Shown in pieces: positions 24,862 to 34,296 of a stretch of DNA of 64,000 nt. The translations under genes and the position numbers were made by a program. The notes beneath the pieces are model-generated. The model searched no databases and was not told the origin of the DNA. It was given only the letters and a program-made list of their open reading frames with translations. The DNA is from Bryobacterales bacterium (GTDB lineage: Bacteria; Acidobacteriota; Terriglobia; Bryobacterales; Bryobacteraceae), in the NCBI GenBank assembly GCA_016789785.1, contig JAEUQE010000015.1, forward strand, positions 1-64,000, written 5' to 3'. Numbering within the stretch: position 1 is the first letter of the stretch; every line of letters starts with the position of its first letter.

Positions 24862-27800
24862 TTAGAAGAAGCCTCTACCCACGAACGCCCCCATCTGGCC
24901 TCGCGAGTTCACATCATCTCCGCAGAACTGCGTCGCCGTGCATCCGGTTGTGATGCCGAGTTCGCCCAACTTCTGTACATAACTGAAGAAGATGTTCGAG
25001 GGCGCCACATCCTGGAAGCGCTGCACCGGTGAGAATGGGAACAACTGGTCAAAGCGGATTCCCAAGCGCGCACGCACCAGGAACGCCGCCATCTGACCGC
25101 GCGTCACCGGATCATCCGGGCAGTAACGAGTCGCCGTACAACCCGCCGTCACCCCGATCTCGCGCAGCTTCTGAATGAAGCGGAACTGCGGATGCGTGGC
25201 CGGAACGTCCGTGAAATAAGGCGTCTCGGGGAAGGTGAAGTTGTCGCCGCCAAACAACGTGCGTGCCAGGAAGATCGACATGGATGCACGCGTGATGCTC
25301 GTCTCCGGGCAGTACGTGTTCGGTTCGCACGTGTCCGGAACGTTGTTCAGCCGAAGCAGCGCGATGTAGTCGAAGAACGGATGCGTGGTCGGCACATCCA
25401 GATACTGCTGAGCGATGGTCGCACTCTTCTGCACGAAGTGCAGAGTGTTGCCGCCGATCGTCACACGTCCCGACCTCGGCACGGCCGTTGTATTCGCCGT
25501 TACGTTCAACGCCACGCTGCCGTTGCCAGCACCGCTGGTTGTGCCGAGCGTGTACCAGTCGCCCGTTTTCTGCACCGTCCACTGGCAGGTTGACGCCGTG
25601 GTCACGGTGATCTGATAGGCGTTCGCCGTGGATGGCAGAACCAGACCATCGGGCACCTGGAGTTGGAACACACAGGAGTTCGACGGCTGCGTGATCGTAT
25701 AGGTGAAGCCGGCAATCGTCACCGTGCCGGTCCGTTGCGAATCCGTGGTATTGGTCTGAACTGTGAGCCCCACCGTTCCGTTTCCAGTACCCGTTGCGCC
25801 GCTGGTCACTTGCACCCACGACACATTCGGCACCGCGGTCCACGCGCATGTCGGTCCTGTGGAGACACGCACCTGACGGAGATCGCCAGAGCCCGCGGGA
25901 TACGCTTCGGTTTGGTCAATCGCAAAGGCGCAGGTCGCACTCGCGGCGAACGATGCGGTCACCGTCCGCGGCGACGTCATTTGAACGTTCTGCGGATTGC
26001 CCGTGCCCGCCAGCGCGCCCGACCAGCCCGTGAATTCGAAGCTGATTCCGGAGTTCGCCGTCAACTGCACGGTGGTCCCCGCGTTGTAGAAGCCATCCAC
26101 AGACGACGGAGATGCGACCACCGTGCCTGCACCTGCCGGCGCGACAAGCGTGGTGAGTTGATGCTGCGTCGCGTAGTTCGCGGTGTATGTGGTCGCGACC
26201 GCGGGGGCCGTTACCGTTTGCGAGATCCCACCTCCCTGGCTCCAACTCACAAAGCTGTTGCGAGTTCCAGCCACGACGCTCACGGGGCTAATCGCCGCGA
26301 GTGTGTGCTGGCTGCCCACCGCCCATTGGAACGTCTGCGGAGTGGTGTAGTTGAGGCCGTCAACCTGAACGGACAATCCCGGCGGCGAACTTGTGACCGT
26401 GATCGATGACGGCGGGGTATTGATGTTCGCTGTCACCGACTTCGGCGTATCCATCACCACTGCGATCGGATTCGTACTGCCGGTCACCGCGCCGCTCCAG
26501 TTGATGAACGTGCTGCCCAGCGTGGGATTCGCGGTCAGGAACACCGAAGTGCCCGCGGCATAGAATCCATCTCCCGACGACGGGCTTGCGACGATCGTGC
26601 CCGATCCGCTGACGCTGGTTGTGAGCAGATGCTGAGTGATGTAGCTCGCCGTATAGAACGTCTGTTGTGCCGGCGCGATAATCGTCTGCGTCGCGGTTCC
26701 ACCGTTACTCCAGTTCGAAAACACCTGACGCGTCGGCGAACTGCCGATTTGCAGCGGCGCGCTTACCACGTGCGAGCTTCCCGGCGTCCAAGTGAAGCTC
26801 TGCGGTGTGGTGTACTGCACTCCATCCACCGTCACCTGTAAGCCGCTGGGGATCGATGTGATCACCGCGTTGCCGCCCGGTGTGAAGTTCGCCGTGATGT
26901 TCTTCGGCGAATCCATTACGAGTGGAAGAGGATTCTGCGTGCTCGTCAAGGAGCCGGTCCAGTTCTGGAATTGGCCGCCCACCGACGGCACCGCCGTGAG
27001 ATTCACCGTTGAACCGGCGTCGTAGAAGTTATCCGGTGAAGGCGAGCCGATCTGCACCGTGCCGCCACCCGTGACTGTCGTCGTCAGAAGGAATTGCGTC
27101 GTGTAGGTCGCAATGTAGGTGGTGGTGCTGGTTGGTGCGGTAACCGTCTGGAAGGACGCGCCACCGTTGCTCCAGTTATTAAACACCGAGCGTGACGTGG
27201 AACTGGATTGCTGCGTGGGCGCGTTCAACGTGTGCGTGGTGCCCGAAACCCAGGTCAGCGTCACGGGAGCAGTGTACTGCGCTCCGTCCACTTGAATCAG
27301 CAGGCCCGCGGGCGACGTGGTCACCGTCACCTGCACGTTCGTGGCTGTGTTCGAGAAGTTGCCCGTCACCGATTTCGGTGCATCCATCAGCACGATGGAA
27401 GGATTCGCGGAGCCGGTGATCGCGCCCGTCCAGTTCAGGAACGAGAACCCGCTCGCGTTCGATGCCGATACTTGAACGGACGTGCCCGCATTATAGAAAC
27501 CGTCGGTGGAGAACGGCGCCGCAGTGACGGTGCCGCCGGTGGTTGGCGCTGCCGCGAGAGTCAACTGGTGCTGCGTCTGATAAGTGGCGATATAGGAAGT
27601 CGCGACGCCCGGAGTCACGATCGTCTGCGTCGCGTTGCCGCCATTGCTCCACGAAGCAAAGAGATTGCGTGTGCTCCCCGTACCCTGCGTCGCCGCCGCG
27701 CTGAGCGTATGCGAAGAGCCAACGGACCAGTTGAAAATCTGCGGCGTGGTGTAGAGTTGCCCGTCCACGGTAATCGAGAGGCCCGAAGGAACCGTATCCA

Positions 27801-29379
27801 CCGTGATCGCGACCGTGGAACTCGCGCTCGCAGCCTGATTGATTGTCACCGCTTGCGCGCCGACGGTGATCGTCCCCACCCTCGAATTCGGGCTCTGGTT
27901 CGCCGCGATGCTGTAGTCCACGGAGCCGCTTCCTGTCCCCGTCACCGCGCCGGTCAGCGTGATCCAACTGTCGCCGGTTGTCGCAAACCAGGTGCACGAT
28001 GCTCCGGTGGAGATACTAATGGTGCCGGTGACCGCGGATGCCGTGTGATTCACGGTGGTCGGGCTGACGTTGTAGTTGCATCCCGCGGTGCCGCGGAAGT
28101 TCGCGACCGTGTTCCTCGTGTTGTTGAGCGTGAGCCGGTTGTCCGCGGAATTCGCCTGATTGGATGCAATGCCCGTAGCCTGTCCGTTGAGCGTCACTTC
28201 CGGATTCGACCAGTGATTCACCACGGGACATGTGATCGTTTCGCATGGCACCGTCATGATGGTTCGAAACGGACTCGCACCCGTAAAGCGGTAGCCATGC
28301 GAGTAAGAAAATGCGCCGAAGCCACCGGTGTCACCCACGGTCGAGCGGTCGAGCGCAGCACCCATGTTGTGGCCCATGCCACGCGCGAAGCCGTAGTTCG
28401 GGCCAGGCGCCCAGAACTGCTCCACCGCGCTGAATGCGCTAGTGGCGAAGCCCGCGGAAACCGTGGTCATTTGGAATCCCACGCTCACCGCGCCCGCCGG
28501 AAGCGAACCGAGATTGTGGATCCAAAGGCTCACCAGGTCCGCACCGCGATTGTTCCGCTCCGTGTGGACATTATCCATGAACCCATCGGCGGGCTCGCGC
28601 AAGCGGGAAAGCGCCACTCCGATTCCGGTGCTCTCGTCGTAGGCGACCTCCATCATGTGCACGAGGATCATTTCGATGCCGACACCGCTGTTCACGAAGC
28701 TCTGATTCACTTCGGCGACCGCCAGTTGAATACGGTTCTCAATGGCTGCCGTGCCTCCTGCCTGACTGCGGGCATTCGCCGTGTAAGCCACGAGAATGTC
28801 GATCACCGTATCGCCCGCGGCATTCCTCTCCGTGATGGTGGGGGCCAAACGCTCGGCGTCCTTCGCAATCGATGCGGCGTAGTCATCCGGAGGCGCGACG
28901 CCACGATCCCCATCCGCGGGAGCGCGTGCGTCCACCTGCTGCAACACGTGCAGCGTACCGTCCACATGCCGCACCTGGTAGAACGCACCGCTATCCGTGT
29001 TGATGTTCATGGACACGATGTCGCCGGTCGCGGCGAGCACTACTTCGCCACGGCGCATGCCTTCGATACTGCCGTGCCATAGAAACGTCTGCTGATCTCG
29101 CGACCAATAAGACTTGGTCTCCCTGACCGTGAGTTGCACGTCCGGAAAAAGATCGAGATGAATGCGACGCGCCGTCCCGGAAGCCTGCTGCAACACATCC
29201 ATTTGAAGCCGCACTTGACGGCTGCGGCGCACCTCCATCCCATCCTCGGAACGCGCGGACGCGGCTCGGGCAGCGCCGGGGGACGCACTGGAGATGAGTG
29301 AGGGAAGTTCTTGTGCAAAGGAAGCGCCAGCCGCGCTCAACAGCCATAAGCCGGCGATCAGATAATTCGTGCGCATCAT
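24862..29379 (-). CDS. Giant secreted surface protein: metalloprotease-like domain with ruined active site, BACON and repeat domains, SLH-like tail
   Basis: 1505 residues. Signal 1-22 (LIAGLWLLSAAGASFA). A reprolysin-like fold (about 195-430; DTVIDILVAYTANARSQAGG, FVNSGVGIEMILVHMMEVAY) has its zinc motif as ARGMGHNMGAALDR near 333-346, where HExGHNxGxxHDR is expected: first His is Arg, catalytic Glu is Gly, third His is Leu. Then a BACON domain (about 433-515), four tandem units of about 157 residues starting near 518, 678, 834 and 991, two more BACON domains (about 1150 and 1234) and three SLH-like repeats with CxxxxYCPxxxxTR motifs (1325-1505). The tail suggests anchoring to the cell surface; the first domain is probably a binding pseudo-enzyme. 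Confidence 0.9.
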   Translation of the reverse strand: MMRTNYLIAGLWLLSAAGASFAQELPSLISSASPGAARAASARSEDGMEVRRSRQVRLQMDVLQQASGTARRIHLDLFPDVQLTVRETKSYWSRDQQTFLWHGSIEGMRRGEVVLAATGDIVSMNINTDSGAFYQVRHVDGTLHVLQQVDARAPADGDRGVAPPDDYAASIAKDAERLAPTITERNAAGDTVIDILVAYTANARSQAGGTAAIENRIQLAVAEVNQSFVNSGVGIEMILVHMMEVAYDESTGIGVALSRLREPADGFMDNVHTERNNRGADLVSLWIHNLGSLPAGAVSVGFQMTTVSAGFATSAFSAVEQFWAPGPNYGFARGMGHNMGAALDRSTVGDTGGFGAFSYSHGYRFTGASPFRTIMTVPCETITCPVVNHWSNPEVTLNGQATGIASNQANSADNRLTLNNTRNTVANFRGTAGCNYNVSPTTVNHTASAVTGTISISTGASCTWFATTGDSWITLTGAVTGTGSGSVDYSIAANQSPNSRVGTITVGAQAVTINQAASASSTVAITVDTVPSGLSITVDGQLYTTPQIFNWSVGSSHTLSAAATQGTGSTRNLFASWSNGGNATQTIVTPGVATSYIATYQTQHQLTLAAAPTTGGTVTAAPFSTDGFYNAGTSVQVSASNASGFSFLNWTGAITGSANPSIVLMDAPKSVTGNFSNTATNVQVTVTTSPAGLLIQVDGAQYTAPVTLTWVSGTTHTLNAPTQQSSSTSRSVFNNWSNGGASFQTVTAPTSTTTYIATYTTQFLLTTTVTGGGTVQIGSPSPDNFYDAGSTVNLTAVPSVGGQFQNWTGSLTSTQNPLPLVMDSPKNITANFTPGGNAVITSIPSGLQVTVDGVQYTTPQSFTWTPGSSHVVSAPLQIGSSPTRQVFSNWSNGGTATQTIIAPAQQTFYTASYITQHLLTTSVSGSGTIVASPSSGDGFYAAGTSVFLTANPTLGSTFINWSGAVTGSTNPIAVVMDTPKSVTANINTPPSSITVTSSPPGLSVQVDGLNYTTPQTFQWAVGSQHTLAAISPVSVVAGTRNSFVSWSQGGGISQTVTAPAVATTYTANYATQHQLTTLVAPAGAGTVVASPSSVDGFYNAGTTVQLTANSGISFEFTGWSGALAGTGNPQNVQMTSPRTVTASFAASATCAFAIDQTEAYPAGSGDLRQVRVSTGPTCAWTAVPNVSWVQVTSGATGTGNGTVGLTVQTNTTDSQRTGTVTIAGFTYTITQPSNSCVFQLQVPDGLVLPSTANAYQITVTTASTCQWTVQKTGDWYTLGTTSGAGNGSVALNVTANTTAVPRSGRVTIGGNTLHFVQKSATIAQQYLDVPTTHPFFDYIALLRLNNVPDTCEPNTYCPETSITRASMSIFLARTLFGGDNFTFPETPYFTDVPATHPQFRFIQKLREIGVTAGCTATRYCPDDPVTRGQMAAFLVRARLGIRFDQLFPFSPVQRFQDVAPSNIFFSYVQKLGELGITTGCTATQFCGDDVNSRGQMGAFVGRGFF
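25935..27830 (-). repeat. Four tandem repeat units inside the giant surface protein
   Basis: Four in-frame units of about 470 bp each start near 27825, 27345, 26875 and 26405 (reading leftward). Each begins with a PEGA-like half (SGLSITVDGQLYTTPQIFNW; SGLQVTVDGVQYTTPQSFTW), continues with FxSWSNGGxxxQTITxP, and ends with an InlB-like half (GTSVQVSASNASGFSFLNWT, then MDxPKSVTANF). Similarity persists at base level, so unequal recombination could change the copy number between strains. Confidence 0.85.
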
Positions 29380-29439
29380 AGACCCTGGTCCTCCAACTGA
29401 AGGAAGTCACTTCTCGAAGCCGTAACTTTGGGTACTACT

Positions 29440-29480
29440 ACTGCTATTGTCGAGAATACACCTACTATATAACTTCCGTG
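29440..29480. promoter_or_regulatory. AT-rich divergent promoter region
   Basis: The 152-bp spacer between the giant surface-protein gene (minus) and the SBBP lipoprotein gene (plus) has the only AT-rich patch in this part of the window. TTGTCG followed at 15-17 bases by CTATATAAC could be a plus-strand -35/-10 pair. This is visual matching only. Confidence 0.3.
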
Positions 29481-29531
29481 CCACAAAAATCCTGTGTGCG
29501 GACGTTGAATGTGGCCTGCTAGGCTGGGCAG

Positions 29532-30974
29532 GTGAGTTTCGCAAGACTGGCTTCGGTGTTCGGCTGCCTGCTATTGACCTCATGCGGCAGCCCTCCGGGC
29601 CTGACCACCGGTTCTTACTTCGGCGCGGAAGGCGATGATGATTGTGACGGCATCACCTCCGATGCCGAAGGGTTTCTCTACGTCGCCTGCCACGCCAGTT
29701 CTCCCGATTTCCCAGCGCCGCCTGGGATCCGGCTTGGTCTGGCTGGAGACATGGATGCGTTTGTGATGAAGATCCACCCCGTGACCATGGAGCCTCTATG
29801 GACCGTACGGCTTGGCGGCAAGGATTGGGAAGGCGCCCTCGCGATCCAAACCTTGCCGTCCGGTGAGGTGTATGTTGCGGGCTTCACCCGGTCGGCGGAC
29901 TTCCCCGTTACGCCGAACGCCATGCAGAAGCAACTGCGCGGTGAGAGCGATGCGTTCGTTGCCATCGTCTCCCGGGAAGGGAAGGTGGAGTACGCGACAC
30001 TGCTTGGCGGCAGTGCAGCGGAACGGTGCCAGTCGCTTGCGGTGGATCCTGCGGGCACGATCTTCGTTGCGATCACAACGAACTCCACGGACTTCCCCGG
30101 CGTCTCGGAATCGAAACATGCGGGCGGCTGGGATGTGGCGATTGCACGCTTCAATCCCCGTACGCTCGTTCCGCTCCGCGCTCGCTATCTGGGCGGTTCC
30201 AGAGACGAGAAGGATGCGGGTCTCGCGTTGCGAAGTGTGCATGGTGGCGTGTTCGTCTCGGGTACCACGGAGTCAGCGGACTTTCCGGCGCGGCCTCAGT
30301 ACTTGCGCACGCAACTGCGTGGAAAGTCGGATGGATTCGTAGCCAACCTCGATCCTCATTCGCTCCGTGTCCTTTGGGCGACCTACGCGGGCGGGTCGGG
30401 CGAGGACACCATTTGGGGCTTGGCTGCCGACAACGAAAGCCACCTTCGCGTGACGGGAACCACTACGTCGGATGATCTGCCAAACGCCGAATCCTCCGCA
30501 CAGAAGAAGAGGCGCGGAGGGACCGATGCCTTCGTGAGCTTTCTCATTGGCGCGACCGGCGAGATCTCGTCGAGCTACTACTTCGGAGGCGAAGGCGACG
30601 ACTCCGCGGGTTTTGACGGAACCTCGATTTGTATCGACCGGCGTGGCAACGTCTGGATCGTTGGAATCACGGCTTCCGCGAAATTGGCCACGACCTCCGA
30701 TGCGATTCCTCGCAGCACTTCCGCGCCTCCGAATCAGGATGCGACCGATGGCTTCGTGGCAATGTTCGATGCACGATCGCCAACGCTGCGCTTTGCTACC
30801 TACTGGAGCGGCAGCGGCCGTGACCTGGCGGAAGGGATCACCTGCAACGCGGCCACAGGCAAGGTCTATGTCACGGGAGTCACCTGGTCGCGCGATCTAC
30901 CAGTCATGACCGGACAGCGCAGCTACAGCGGCGCCGCCGATGTGTTCGTCGCTGCCTTCTCCATGCCTCAATGA
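29532..30974 (+). CDS. SBBP (beta-propeller repeat) lipoprotein
   Basis: 480 residues from GTG at 29532. Signal with lipobox: SFARLASVFGCLLLTSC places the acylated Cys at 18, so the protein is membrane-anchored on the outside. The rest is about seven blades each carrying DAFVxxxxP/D, then YATxLGGSxxDxxxxLAVDxxGxxxVxGxTxSxDFP (for example EYATLLGGSAAERCQSLAVD and VYVAGFTRSADFPVTPNAMQ). This is the SBBP repeat common in acidobacteria and bacteroidetes. No enzymatic site; a binding scaffold is likely. It is divergent from the giant repeat protein, which is also surface-exposed. Confidence 0.92.
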   Translation: MSFARLASVFGCLLLTSCGSPPGLTTGSYFGAEGDDDCDGITSDAEGFLYVACHASSPDFPAPPGIRLGLAGDMDAFVMKIHPVTMEPLWTVRLGGKDWEGALAIQTLPSGEVYVAGFTRSADFPVTPNAMQKQLRGESDAFVAIVSREGKVEYATLLGGSAAERCQSLAVDPAGTIFVAITTNSTDFPGVSESKHAGGWDVAIARFNPRTLVPLRARYLGGSRDEKDAGLALRSVHGGVFVSGTTESADFPARPQYLRTQLRGKSDGFVANLDPHSLRVLWATYAGGSGEDTIWGLAADNESHLRVTGTTTSDDLPNAESSAQKKRRGGTDAFVSFLIGATGEISSSYYFGGEGDDSAGFDGTSICIDRRGNVWIVGITASAKLATTSDAIPRSTSAPPNQDATDGFVAMFDARSPTLRFATYWSGSGRDLAEGITCNAATGKVYVTGVTWSRDLPVMTGQRSYSGAADVFVAAFSMPQ

Positions 30975-30990
30975 GCGTTCGCGCGGGCTA

Positions 30991-32160
30991 CTATGGCGCG
31001 TGTGCGAGCGCCTGAGCCCAAATCCTTCTGCGTTCCTCCAATGACAGTGGCAACTCGGGGACACGATCGCTAAAGCCGGGCGCGAAGTATGTATCCGGCC
31101 CATCTTGAGCGGCGCGAAACGTCTTTGCCACACGGTCGAGATGATCCTTCGCACCGCTCGCATCAAACAAATACCTCTCGATCTCTTCGTGGATCTCGGC
31201 CATGGTCATTTCCGGCATCGGGCTCACTTCAACCGGAGGCGGTATGAGGTCGGGCGGTACGGGTCTTCCGGTGCGCGCGAAGTAGCCTTCCACGCCGCCT
31301 TCCACCTTGCGAACCGTCCACCCCGGCCACGCGCGGGCAACATGCTCCACAGCACAGGTCTCCCAGCTTTCCGAGTAAATGATTTCGCGGCTTACTTCAT
31401 CGACGATTGCAAACGCAGTGAGTGCTTGGTTGTAAGGTAAGGGCGCGGGGGTAAACGGCTGTAAGCCTGCTGCCCGAAGCCGGTCGGGCAGGGGATCTCC
31501 CGAGGAGGGCCGCTTCCAGAATGAGGCAATTCGCTCCCACATTGGCCGCCGGACTGGAGGCGCTGGAGTGCTTGCCGGCCTGGCCCGCAAGTCTTCGAGA
31601 GACAGGAGCCGTGCGAGATGAGACAGGGCAATCGGCCCGTTCAGCAGGAAGCCTGTGAGCGTGAAATCGAGAACACGGTCCGTTGCTCCCTGGGCCGTGC
31701 GGTGATAGATCAGTGCCGCGACACTACCCTTGGCGCAGTTCTCGCCAATCCTCTCAATCGGAAACGGAAGTGGCGAAGGACGTTCCGGTATGACATCGCC
31801 GCGGCGCAGTCCGGTGAACTCCACAAGGTCGCCGAGTTCACGCCGATAGTCGATACTCCAGCCGCTCTGCTTCCAGACATACCGGCACAATCGCAGGAAT
31901 TCGGCCTCGATCGGCCCTTCATCGCTCATGTCGTCCATTCCGAAGAAGCACGCCGATCGCGAGTCCTTGTCGAGAGCGATGCCGCCTTCCGCATCGGCCT
32001 CATCCAGCCAGTGATCCAGCGGCGCGTTGGTTCGAATGAATGCTTCCGCGGGCACCGGTCCCCAGAAGACATCGGCTGGCACCGTCTTCGCGCCCCAGTG
32101 GGAATAGAACAGCGAGATCCGCCCGTTCTCCTTGATGACGTGATTGGCGCGGTGTCCCAC
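30991..32160 (-). CDS. Conserved hypothetical protein of the MGHRAN type
   Basis: 389 residues without signal or membrane helix. The N-terminal motif MGHRANHVIKENGRISLFYS, then HWGAKTVPADVFWGPVPAEA occurs in uncharacterised proteins of several phyla that I recall only by this opening; no activity is known to me. The middle (FLLNGPIALSHLARLLSLED) is helical and the C-terminal third is rich in Glu (MPEMTMAEIHEEIERYLFDA) and in Trp-containing strands (WPGWTVRKVEGGVEGYF). The Cys-rich gene lies immediately upstream on the same strand with 29 bp between them, suggesting co-transcription. Confidence 0.8.
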   Translation of the reverse strand: MGHRANHVIKENGRISLFYSHWGAKTVPADVFWGPVPAEAFIRTNAPLDHWLDEADAEGGIALDKDSRSACFFGMDDMSDEGPIEAEFLRLCRYVWKQSGWSIDYRRELGDLVEFTGLRRGDVIPERPSPLPFPIERIGENCAKGSVAALIYHRTAQGATDRVLDFTLTGFLLNGPIALSHLARLLSLEDLRARPASTPAPPVRRPMWERIASFWKRPSSGDPLPDRLRAAGLQPFTPAPLPYNQALTAFAIVDEVSREIIYSESWETCAVEHVARAWPGWTVRKVEGGVEGYFARTGRPVPPDLIPPPVEVSPMPEMTMAEIHEEIERYLFDASGAKDHLDRVAKTFRAAQDGPDTYFAPGFSDRVPELPLSLEERRRIWAQALAHAP

Positions 32161-32189
32161 GGCTGCTTCACCTCAAAGGGTGCCTCACC

Positions 32190-32822
32190 TCAAACGGAGA
32201 GGAGCGACTGGCCTTGTCCGCCCGGCCCGTTCATCGGGAAGCGATGCAGCAGATACGAAATCAGCGAACGGCCTCGCGAGCGCGAGTTGTCGAAATAGAT
32301 AGCCAGACGCTGCAGGAACACGAGTGTCCCAAGCACATCCGCGTCGCGAACCGACGTAAGGCCGCGTTCACGGGCAAGGGCTTGAGAATACTGTTCGACG
32401 TCGGCCTGCAGGCGCTGTTGCACCATGCCCGCGATCGGATTGTCCGGGCGGCTTTCGTAGATCAGTCCGCTTTCCTTGGTGCGGTAAGTCTTGATCATTG
32501 CTTCAAGCGCGGTCTGCACGTCGCGATCGACGGCTCCCGGCGTCTGCAGCGCGGCTGTAAGTAACATCTGCGATACTGCTTCCAGCAATTCATCGATCTT
32601 TTCGAGAAACTCCTCTTTGAGTTCGATGTCCCGGTTCGGAAGCTTCTCAGGATCGGGCTCATTCACCTTTTCGCGCGTCCTCGATTCGAGCAGGTATTCG
32701 CAGTCGAGCGGGCAGGTGATCGTCACTTCACGTTCGGTGCCACAGCAGGGCGCGCAGATCTCACCTCGCACTCCCGGGCAATAACGGCGGGGCCTTCGGA
32801 CTTCGCACAATCGGCAATTCAC
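32190..32822 (-). CDS. Conserved hypothetical protein with N-terminal cysteine cluster
   Basis: 210 residues. The first 41 contain eight cysteines (3, 6, 15, 23, 26, 27, 37, 41; NCRLCEVRRPRRYCPG and CAPCCGTEREVTITCPLDCE) that could hold one or two zinc ions or an iron-sulfur centre. The remainder is helical (LKEEFLEKIDELLEAVSQML, QQRLQADVEQYSQALARERG) and ends with DNSRSRGRSLISYLLHRFPM. I recognise it only as a conserved acidobacterial-type protein of unknown role. It precedes the MGHRAN gene on the same strand and diverges from the 55-residue gene over about 23 bp, so the two start regions share a tiny promoter gap. Confidence 0.78.
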   Translation of the reverse strand: MNCRLCEVRRPRRYCPGVRGEICAPCCGTEREVTITCPLDCEYLLESRTREKVNEPDPEKLPNRDIELKEEFLEKIDELLEAVSQMLLTAALQTPGAVDRDVQTALEAMIKTYRTKESGLIYESRPDNPIAGMVQQRLQADVEQYSQALARERGLTSVRDADVLGTLVFLQRLAIYFDNSRSRGRSLISYLLHRFPMNGPGGQGQSLLSV

Positions 32823-32845
32823 CTTCGTATCGTATCATTAGGTCG

Positions 32846-33013
32846 ATGGTCCGAACTGACATTTTCCTCAAGGTTGTGGTGGAGCACGACGATCGCGAAC
32901 GCGCGGAAAAACTGGCGGATGAGCTATGCCGGAACCTGAAGAAACTCTACGGCGTGCGCACCGTGGAAGTGGCTAGTGTCGTGTCGCACGGCGGTTCCAA
33001 CGTGGAGGGCTAG
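32846..33013 (+). CDS. 55-residue conserved hypothetical protein
   Basis: ATG at 32846 to TAG at 33011-33013. The chain MVRTDIFLKVVVEHDDRERA, then EKLADELCRNLKKLYGVRTV looks like a small alpha/beta protein: a strand, a helix with the acidic EHDDRERAEKLADE pattern and a final strand (VRTVEVASVV). I have seen close look-alikes as short hypotheticals in related genomes. Base composition by codon position looks coding. It is transcribed away from the Cys-rich gene. The hypothetical gene at 33061 begins 47 bp later on the same strand. Confidence 0.65.
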   Translation: MVRTDIFLKVVVEHDDRERAEKLADELCRNLKKLYGVRTVEVASVVSHGGSNVEG

Positions 33014-33060
33014 CCAGCCGGCCCGCACATCGGCGGAAACCCGGAGTATCATTGGTGTCC

Positions 33061-33978
33061 ATGCCATCTGGAAACCTGCTCGTCAACCTCTCTGATCTTC
33101 GCTGGCGTCCCCTCGATCGAAACGTGGACATCACCTTGTCGCGCGACCCCGGCCCGTCCGGCGCCGGCGGACGCGACAGCGAGTTCGAACTCGATCCCGA
33201 CGGCCACACCGAAACCGAACTCGAAGGCATCCCGACTCGTGGCGGCCCGGGTTCCCTGTACTTCCTGCGGTTCGCCTCACGCGGCTACCTGGATTTCTCC
33301 TTTGCTCAGTTCATCACTGAAGGCGATCAGAAGGCGCTGCAGGATGTCCTGATGGTGCGCAACCCGAAGCATGTGAAGTCCATTGACGCACCGGACTTCA
33401 GCGGCCTCCCATCGAAGTTAAGGGATTGGCTTTCGTCAGCCCGGATGTTGGCCCCGGCTCAGGAGGATAAGGACCTTGTGGGTAAGAGCGGCGGCGATCT
33501 TTACGACGCCTTGAGAGACGAACGGAAGGCCGGAATGTTGAACATCTTTGCCAAGGCCACGCACACTGGCACGGTGGGCGGTCTTTGGGAGTTCATTGGT
33601 GAGCCCCTGGTGTTCCGCCGCGACCGCTGCTTCGTTCGGGTGGACAACCGGTTGCTCCGGTTTCTGGCCGAAGACGAACATTTTGTACCGGCTCCCAACA
33701 CTCTTCACGATCCGCTTCCCGGCTTCCGGTTATCGAACAGCGTCAAGAGCGACGACAAACACGCCAATCTTCAAATCACTTTGCAGCAGGCCAAGGACGG
33801 TTCGTTTGCCGCCGATGTCGACATTGACGAGAGTTCGGGGTTTGGCCATTGGGGAGAGGTGCTGCGCAACTTCTTCTCTCGCCAGCGCACAAACCCATAC
33901 GCGATTCACGAACTGCTGCTCGCTGCCGATCTGAAAGAGCACACACTCGATCCAGGTTACGAACTGGTACTGAAATAG
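33061..33978 (+). CDS. Hypothetical protein with a decayed second copy 13 kb away
   Basis: 305 residues from ATG at 33061 (TTG at 33052 is an alternative). No signal or membrane helix and no family I recognise. Parts: LLVNLSDLRWRPLDRNVDIT, YFLRFASRGYLDFSFAQFIT, ADVDIDESSGFGHWGEVLRN and a C-terminal FFSRQRTNPYAIHELLLAAD. Trp and Phe patterns suggest a beta-rich fold with a helical end. Bases of three of its segments recur at 46828-47024 in the same orientation, exactly on the other side of the uronate locus. That makes it the left-hand border of the locus. Function unknown. Confidence 0.75.
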   Translation: MPSGNLLVNLSDLRWRPLDRNVDITLSRDPGPSGAGGRDSEFELDPDGHTETELEGIPTRGGPGSLYFLRFASRGYLDFSFAQFITEGDQKALQDVLMVRNPKHVKSIDAPDFSGLPSKLRDWLSSARMLAPAQEDKDLVGKSGGDLYDALRDERKAGMLNIFAKATHTGTVGGLWEFIGEPLVFRRDRCFVRVDNRLLRFLAEDEHFVPAPNTLHDPLPGFRLSNSVKSDDKHANLQITLQQAKDGSFAADVDIDESSGFGHWGEVLRNFFSRQRTNPYAIHELLLAADLKEHTLDPGYELVLK

Positions 33979-34296
33979 TAGCTTGCGCGGACAGAGAAAG
34001 AGGCTGTCTGCGAGCGGATGCGATTGCGGCAGAACGCACAAGAACTCACCCAGGAACAGATCCGAGCATTCCTTCGATGGAGCCAAGAGATCAAATTGGG
34101 TGGCCAGAGGAAACCGTTGGAACAAGCCGCGCGGAAAATGGGCGACACCGCTTGCGCGCGAAACGTCCCGGGGCGAACCAGATTGCAGTGTGCGGCGTTG
34201 AAGGCGACACTTCCCAAACACGGAACCCGAGAATCCTCCCGACCCGGCCGCGAGCGGCCGACACGCCAGCCCTTCTTTTCTGCTAACACTTTCCTC

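Noticed and set aside
27208..29082. A 624-codon plus-strand frame opposite the giant surface protein
   Set aside because: Arg-rich translation without domains; the minus strand has repeats, BACON and SLH-like motifs in frame.
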